Assembly (NCBI GenBank): GCA_007026445.1
Contig: VDMD01000004.1
Span: forward strand, 1,674,001 to 1,738,000
DNA from: Schizophyllum amplum
Lineage: Eukaryota; Basidiomycota; Agaricomycetes; Agaricales; Schizophyllaceae
Reading direction: 5' to 3'
DNA: 64,000 nt
Part shown: piece after piece, positions 59,001 through 64,000 of the stretch
Numbering within the stretch: the stretch's first letter is position 1
Layout: the number at the start of each line of letters is the position of its first letter
The notes under the pieces: generated by a model
Seen by the model: the letters and a program-made list of their open reading frames with translations, nothing else
What the model was told of the DNA's origin: nothing
Database searches by the model: none
Program-made: the position numbers and the translations under genes

Positions 59001-59292
59001 TGCGCTCAAGCCGGCGCCTGGCATAGCTCGCACCAGAGCAACATCCTCAGCCACTTCCCCGACAAGCGTAGTGGCGGAATGCTTGAGATGGAAGTCGCCG
59101 GTAGTCACCTATTCTCAGTGCGCAGTCAGACTGGTTGACGAGAGCTCGAGGCGACACCCTGTTAGTCCGTTCAATTTGCAGCGAAGACGCTGTTCCAAGC
59201 CCACAAAAGACAGCAGAAGTCCCAATATCACATTCAGTAAAGTCCGACGAAGGCGAGTGAGGGATACAGCATGCAGCGCTCTATGTGAAGAC
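56084..59292. other. Gene-poor 3.2-kb region
   Basis: No gene could be supported. Frames of up to 150 codons overlap on both strands and carry no domain. The minus strand around 57440-57620 has a T-loop-like GGTTCGATTC but no matching acceptor stem. G+C is lower and more even than in the flanking genes. This looks like decayed sequence, possibly old transposon or a lost gene, with the Zn2Cys6 promoter at its left edge. Confidence 0.45.
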
Positions 59293-60173
59293 TCAAGACG
59301 CGTCTGCCGCCACAACCATCATCCTGCCAAACTGCTGTACAGCGAGCTGCAGTTGTCCGACAGTACCTTGCGCTCCGGTGGCCGAGGGTGTGGGCGTAGC
59401 GGAAGTGAAGGCAATTGACGTCGTAGATGCCGCGATACTCGACGAGCTCGAGGAGGATACCGAGGAGCTGGAGCTCGACGATGACCACGTCGCTGAGCTG
59501 GTGCTTGTAAATGTCGGTGTATGCGTACGGGTGTGCGTGCGCGTAGTTGTCGTGGTGGGCTCAGCTGTGGTTTCGGGAGGCACAGAGGTGCTTGTTGTAG
59601 TCTCTGCTGCATTGCCGAAGCTCCAGTCACCATAGAGCACACCGACAGAGGGGTCGGCGAAGAAGGTGAAGAGGCCAGTAGAAAAGTCGACGGCTCCGTA
59701 GGGACATTCCATGCACTACAGATCGATGAGGGTGAGGACAGGGGAGTATTCAGATTCATGCGCACCTCGTCGGCGACCAGGGCCGTTGTCGTCTTGCCGT
59801 TGGCTGTAATGGTGATGGTCTCGCCGCAATGCGCGCCCCCCGCAAATTGCTGGAGCGAGCATCAGAACATATCTGCAGCAAGAGCTCTTCACGTACCGGA
59901 ATATTGAGCGCGACAACCTGTAAGCGCGTCAGTTGAATGCAGTCTCTGAGGAATGAGTAGACGTACAAATTCGCTGTCCGAGTTGTATGAGCCGCACGCG
60001 CCTAACCCTGCGACGTAGTTGGTGAAGCGGGCGTTCGTGTCTCTCTTCGCGGACGCCTCCGAGAGACTGCGCAGTTTCGTCAAGCCATGGCGCCCAGGGA
60101 CGCCGTGCTTAGCAACGACGCAGAGGAAGAGGGAAAACAAGATACAGAGGCGGATGAAAGAGTGCTGGAGCAT
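59293..60173 (-). CDS. Secreted RlpA-like (double-psi beta-barrel) protein with Ser/Thr tail
   Basis: Expansin/RlpA-related secreted protein, 244 aa. Exons in transcript order are 59967-60173, 59897-59917, 59766-59849 and 59293-59715, in phase. Exon 2 is 21 nt. The signal peptide is LCILFSLFLCVVA. The barrel runs from ARFTNYVAGLGACGSY through VVALN, GGAHCGETITI, ALVADECMECPYGAVDFS to YGDWSF, with four Cys in conserved places and the Asp of the DPBB site in AVDFS. The C-terminal 90 residues are Ser/Thr-rich, likely O-glycosylated. No GPI signal is evident at the end. These proteins are thought to loosen or bind cell-wall polysaccharide, but catalytic activity is unproven. The first ATG in a good context was used. 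Confidence 0.88.
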
Positions 60174-60892
60174 TATAGAGTGTGCAGTTGAAAGGAAAGT
60201 GTACAAATGAAAGGACGGCAAGCCCAGAGGGAAGCGTCAGGGTGCGTAGGTGCTGGCTGATGAAAGGGACGGAGGACGACAGAGACTGGGAAGAAACGTG
60301 ACAGCATATATCTTCGTGCCTGGCAGAGGGTGTCATCGCTATTCGGGTCCCTGCTCTGGCCTGCTTCAGTCCGCTTTCAGGTCGAGCTCGAGGTGGTTCT
60401 GAGAAAGCAGAGACGGTCCATACCGCTACCAAGCTCACAAACACGGTTTGGGAACATGAGTGCAAGATTAGATAGGCGCCCGAGACCACGCCGCCTTGTA
60501 TTTTCAGCCGCTCACGTGATGCCGAGTTGAACTTCCTGAACCGTGACGTGAGAGCACGGATGGCCAGCGGATGGCATTATGGACGGGACCACGCCCATCT
60601 GTCGCCCGAAAGCATGCTGCAGCTGTATGTGAGGATGGAGAGCGCTGTCCAGTAAGGAGAGGGCTATATAGCGACGACTGACGACAAATGAGGCCTGGAC
60701 CCTGCAATAACAAGACGCGTCCCGTCACAAAACGTGTCACAGGAGGGCACTCCCAATTCAGCGGCCAAGGTCGATATAGTATATACAGCAGTCAGCAATG
60801 GTCAGTAACTATCCAACTATATGGGTTATATATGTAACGGGAAGATCCAAGACATAAATGCAAGGTACAAATGCGGTACGCTACAGGCGATT
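60174..60892. other. Intergenic region
   Basis: Promoter of the RlpA-like gene and 3' region of the SRA-YDG gene. TATA-like strings occur at 60661-60670 and 60776-60785 but in neither case at a useful distance from a start codon. Confidence 0.45.
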
Positions 60893-62282
60893 TCAAGCAC
60901 TGTCAGTGTTCTCCTCTTCGTCTTCATCGACAGCCTCATTCTCCTTCTCCGCATCGGCTACGCCATCCGAGTGCTCTTCGTCTTCCGAGTCAGATTCGTC
61001 GTCATCGGAGCGAACAGGGAGGGGTGGTTGTCCGGGCATACGCTTCAGCGCGAACTTGCAAACTAGGAATCCATGGGCGTTCAAGCCCTTCTCCCTCCAC
61101 GCCTGTACATCGACAAATCGTCAGCCTGCGCGCAGAATCCGACATAAGCGATGTGCGTACCTTCTCGACGATGTACAAGCCATCGTAGCGGTAGCCTTCC
61201 GCAGGAGCGAAGGGCGAGTGCAGTTTGAAGCCTCGAATAACGCGCACGGGCCTCTTGTTGTCGCAAGATCTCTGGAAACACTGGCATGAGTCACGCGCGG
61301 AAGTCATCACGGTATCAGCACACCTTCAGGGCGGCATTGAACTAGGAAGGGTCAGCAATCACACCTCATTAACGAAGAGGGACATACATGATTATCGAAG
61401 GTCTGGTCAGAGGATTGAGGAGCAGTGCGCAACTGCGAGCATGTTCAGTCAGACGCGTGCACGAGATATACGACAGCAGTCGCGTACGTTCTTTGGCTTG
61501 TCCTTCGTGCCCCTCAGGTCCCTACCGCCTGTAACGCAAAAGTTGGATACAACTCGTGCCGCAGACGGACGAGAACGCACCAGATCCCGTGTACGTGAAG
61601 GCTTCTCCCAGGTCTACATCGTCCTCGTAGCCTCCGCTCAGCGCGATGCTGTACGCGCCCTCCTCCGCATTCCCAGATATACCAGCAACGAGTGGTGCAT
61701 GGATGGAGTCCGCGCGGCAGCCCGTACGACCCTGCCACCAAGTGCCGACCTCGACACCAGGGATAGCCCCATATCTCTTCCTGTGAATGAGGTTAGTGCA
61801 CGGCCCCGTAGGAGGACACACGGCACGCACGGATACTTGGGTTCCCCGTTATCTTTACCCAGCTCGCCGCTGTTCTTTGACTTTCGGCCGTGGTCGAAAG
61901 AGATGATCGTCTTGATACTTTTGTTCTGCTCAGCTTTGTAGTCGACTGATTTGCCGGCATTGCGAGCGCTGCGACGCACGCCGCCTGCTTCAGGGTCTGC
62001 CGGAGCTTCAACGCATTGCGCTTTGGTGTCGGGACCTTCGTCCCCTCCAGCGGGAGGTTCCTTGCGCTTCTTCGGAGCGGCCTTCTTTGGCTTGGGCTTA
62101 GGCGTGGGCTTGGGCTTCTGTGGCTTGTTCTTGAAGAGGTCAGTTGTCGCGGAGTCCAGCTCGAGTGACGCGAGGAGTTGCCTGTTCTGCAAGCGTGTTA
62201 GCCTGGGGGGGCGGGTGTCCTACGTTGGCAAACATACCCTTTCAATGTTGGCCGCCTTCTGTTTCTCGTACGCGGACGGCAT
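60893..62282 (-). CDS. SRA-YDG domain protein
   Basis: A protein with the SRA (SET- and RING-associated) domain, 341 aa. Exons in transcript order are 62238-62282, 61831-62186, 61581-61780, 61488-61528, 61388-61432, 61324-61341, 61161-61271 and 60893-61102, all in phase. Exon 6 is 18 nt. The N-terminus is Lys/Pro-rich (PKPTPKPKPKKAAPKKRK) and may be a DNA-binding or nuclear-import tail. SRA starts at YGAIPGVEVGTWW and includes YEDDVDLGEAFTYTGSGGRDL, SSDQTFDNHFNAALKRSC, and the YDG signature EGYRYDGLYIVEK. The C-terminus is acidic (DDDESDSEDEEHSDG). No PHD, RING or SET domain is attached. In UHRF1-type proteins SRA binds hemimethylated CpG, so a link to DNA methylation is plausible here but inferred. 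Confidence 0.92.
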
Positions 62283-62552
62283 ATTGACTGTGAACGCGTA
62301 TGCGTGCTGAGACGACGGCGGGAACAGATAGTCGCGTCGCGTCACTCGACGCGTCCAGTCACAGTAACGCGTGACGTCCGCAGATGGGCGCGGCGCGTGA
62401 CAGCCCCTCGGGGTCGGTCGAGAACGTCGACCAGGCCTCGAATGGCTCTCGAGCGATTTGCTAACCACAATGTCCGCGACCCGGTAACTCACGCTGCACG
62501 CCTTTAAGAGCGGGGCGCGCTCTCTGAAACGGCACCAAACACCCCAGCAGCT
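62283..62552. promoter_or_regulatory. Divergent promoter, SRA-YDG / protoglobin
   Basis: A 270-bp interval between start codons at 62282 (-) and 62553 (+). It is rich in CGCGTCAC-like words, which recur at least four times on either strand around 62335-62400 (CGCGTCAC, ACGCGTGACG). These CRE-like half-sites might be shared control elements. Confidence 0.5.
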
Positions 62553-63580
62553 ATGTCCATCGACGCTAAACTCGCCTCCATCGATCTCAGCGCCGACAAG
62601 CCCCTCGAGGACGGCCAGCGCACCCCTCAAGCCGAGGGCGTAACGTGTCCGGTTACCGGGCTTACGGCAACGGGGAAGACATGCCCCTTCGCGTCCGCCG
62701 GATCGCCCGAGAACCTCCAGGAGGTCGACGAGGAAGCGCTCCGCACAGACATCAACGCGCGCATGGTGTATCTCAAGGACTTCGTCAACTTTACGCGTCG
62801 CGACGAAGATGCGATTCGGAAAGTGGGCCCGCTAGTCAACGAGCTCATCCCCGAGGTCGTGGACGCACTCTATTCGAAGCTCTTCGAGTTCGACGTTACG
62901 AAGCAGGTGTGTAATGCCTCGGCTTCCCTCCGAGGCAGGAACTGACGGTTGCCGCAGGTCTTCATGCAGCGGAATGACGGCTTCGACGGGCCGATGCCCA
63001 CGAAGCTGGACGATCTGGCGCTTGACAGTCCTCAGCTCGTCTACCGCAAGGTAAGTAAGCGCCATGAGCGCCTATCGATCATTGCTCCCCATCCGCTATA
63101 CCCGCCCGACCTCATATCCTTGCTCCCTCGCGTCCGTACTCACCGCTCCGACTCAGGTCTTCATGAAGAACTGGTGCCGCCGCTTGCTTTCCTCCGACTT
63201 CTCCTCGCCCAAGACATTCACCTGGATGGACAAGGTCGGCGTCATGCACACGGGCGTCAAGTCCTTCAAGCACCGGACCCATGTTTCGCCGCTACACGTC
63301 CCGTGTTCGTACTCGACGGCTGTCTCGTCGTATACCCTCGCTGATGAACTCCACAGATCGCGACTGCGCGCTTACGTTGGGCTGGGTGGGCACCGTCCTC
63401 CAAACTGCCACGCTGCAGCTGCCAGAAGACAAACTGCCCATGCAGGGCAAGATTGAGGCTGTAGCAGCAATCAACAAGGTCCGCAGTCCTTTCTGCAACA
63501 CCTACATATGCTGAACAGTACCCTCTCAGATTCTGTGGATACAGAACGACCTCTTCGCCCGTCACTACATTGACGAGTGA
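62553..63580 (+). CDS. Fungal protoglobin-domain protein
   Basis: Globin-fold haem protein of the protoglobin/globin-sensor type, 255 aa. Exons are 62553-62906, 62958-63050, 63157-63304, 63357-63478 and 63530-63580, all in phase. The N-terminal tail has a Cys pair (TCPVTGLTATGKTCPF) of the CP type seen in haem-regulated proteins. The globin domain begins at MVYLKDFVNFTRRDEDAIRK and includes LVNELIPEVVDALYSKLF, WMDKVGVMHTGVKSFKHR, and GWVGTVLQTATLQLP. The conserved GVMHTG His is the expected proximal ligand. No signalling module is fused, so it is a single-domain protoglobin. Roles in gas sensing or nitric-oxide chemistry are possible but untested. The donor at GT|GTTCGT (base 63305) was chosen because it restores VPYRDCALTLGW. 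The gene shares a short promoter with the SRA-YDG gene. Confidence 0.87.
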
Positions 63581-63877
63581 TGCTCTTGCCTGCAAGGACT
63601 AGCCTTATTTATGCGGACATCGGCTCGCCTTGTAATAGCCACTGTGCAATAATCTGTACCATTACTCGAGGAAGGACCTATGCGTGTCGTTGCAGAAGCA
63701 TCAACTGAGCGTAGGGAATGAACCAAGATAAAACCACCAAATCCAATGTGTTTTCTTTCATGCTATGAGGGATAAATACAACGAAGGAAGTGTGTCCAGT
63801 CCAGTCAACCAAAGAGAGGGTGAAATGAGCGTTAAGGAGGGTCCGACAATAGAGGATCCGTCTGGCTTCGAGAACAA

Positions 63878-64000
63878 TCACTTGATGCGCTTGAGCTGCA
63901 GGAGAAACATTTAGACGACAAGTCCAGTCTAGAAATTGCAAGCAACGTACGCGCTCGGTGTTGGTGAAGATCTTCTGGTCGAGGTTGACCGTCTTCGACT
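63878..64000 (-). CDS. C-terminal end of an unidentified gene
   Basis: The last exon is 63878-63895 (18 nt: five codons and TGA) and the preceding one starts at 63951 and runs off the window. The frame reads KTVNLDQKIFTNTERLKRIK to the stop, with a 55-nt GT-AG intron. Codon choice is strongly biased to C-ending codons, as in highly expressed genes, but no family was recognised from 22 residues. Confidence 0.5.

Noticed and set aside
1..64000. CRISPR array, operon, rRNA or phage features
   Set aside because: The window is eukaryotic and intron-rich. No spaced direct repeats, rRNA motifs or polycistronic layout were seen.

Overview
This is a 64-kb window of a filamentous basidiomycete nuclear genome, most likely an Agaricomycete (order not resolved; Polyporales would fit). 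The evidence is dense coding on both strands, very short introns (mostly 45-65 nt) with GTRNGT-like donors and CTRAC branch sites, several exons under 25 nt, GC-rich third codon positions, and the gene families present: a 7-exon-plus SurE-like phosphatase, a fungal protoglobin, an SRA-YDG protein, BTB and MARVEL proteins, GH16 and GH92 enzymes, and a Zn2Cys6 regulator. Exon chains below were joined by hand from splice signals, phase and family conservation. No transcript evidence was available.

Layout. 0-5 kb: the 3' end of ARP1 (dynactin), ribosomal protein eL15, and a secreted GH16 glucanase, all on +. 5-17.4 kb: a SurE-like phosphatase (-) diverging from a large Ras exchange factor (+), then the ribosome-biogenesis helicase DRS1 and anaphase-promoting-complex subunit APC4 (+). 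17.8-29 kb: a bZIP regulator (+), a 2-kb gene-poor stretch, then GPI2/PIG-C, an MFS transporter, a MARVEL-type membrane protein and a ZIP metal transporter, all on -. 29.4-40.4 kb: a secreted GH92 alpha-mannosidase (-) facing an FAD-dependent aromatic monooxygenase (+), with a 1,061-bp long-terminal-inverted-repeat element wedged between them. A second, damaged monooxygenase copy lies 2.5 kb further on. 40.6-48.7 kb: cullin-4, MYG1, a serine-rich GPI-type protein and a single-pass membrane protein, all on -. 49.7-56 kb: two unknown proteins and a BTB protein (+), then a Zn2Cys6 factor (-). 56-59.3 kb is gene-poor. 59.3-64 kb: an RlpA/expansin-like secreted protein and an SRA-YDG protein (-), a protoglobin (+) divergent from the latter, and the 3' end of an unidentified minus-strand gene.

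Two things stand out. First, the mobile element at 32441-33501 has 381-bp gapless inverted arms with no mismatch found, a 9-bp target duplication, and sits 19 bp upstream of the GH92 start codon. Second, the eL15 gene appears to contain an AT-AC intron, and at least three other genes use GC-AG introns.

About ten single-base frame disruptions occur in otherwise conserved exons, mostly in G or C runs, including in essential genes (eL15, DRS1, APC4). I read most of them as assembly errors rather than pseudogenes. The exception is the second monooxygenase copy, which also lacks its whole FAD-binding exon.

The genes are mostly unlinked housekeeping functions. The only local group with a possible shared theme is the duplicated monooxygenase pair. 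I did not find a convincing undescribed multi-gene system.
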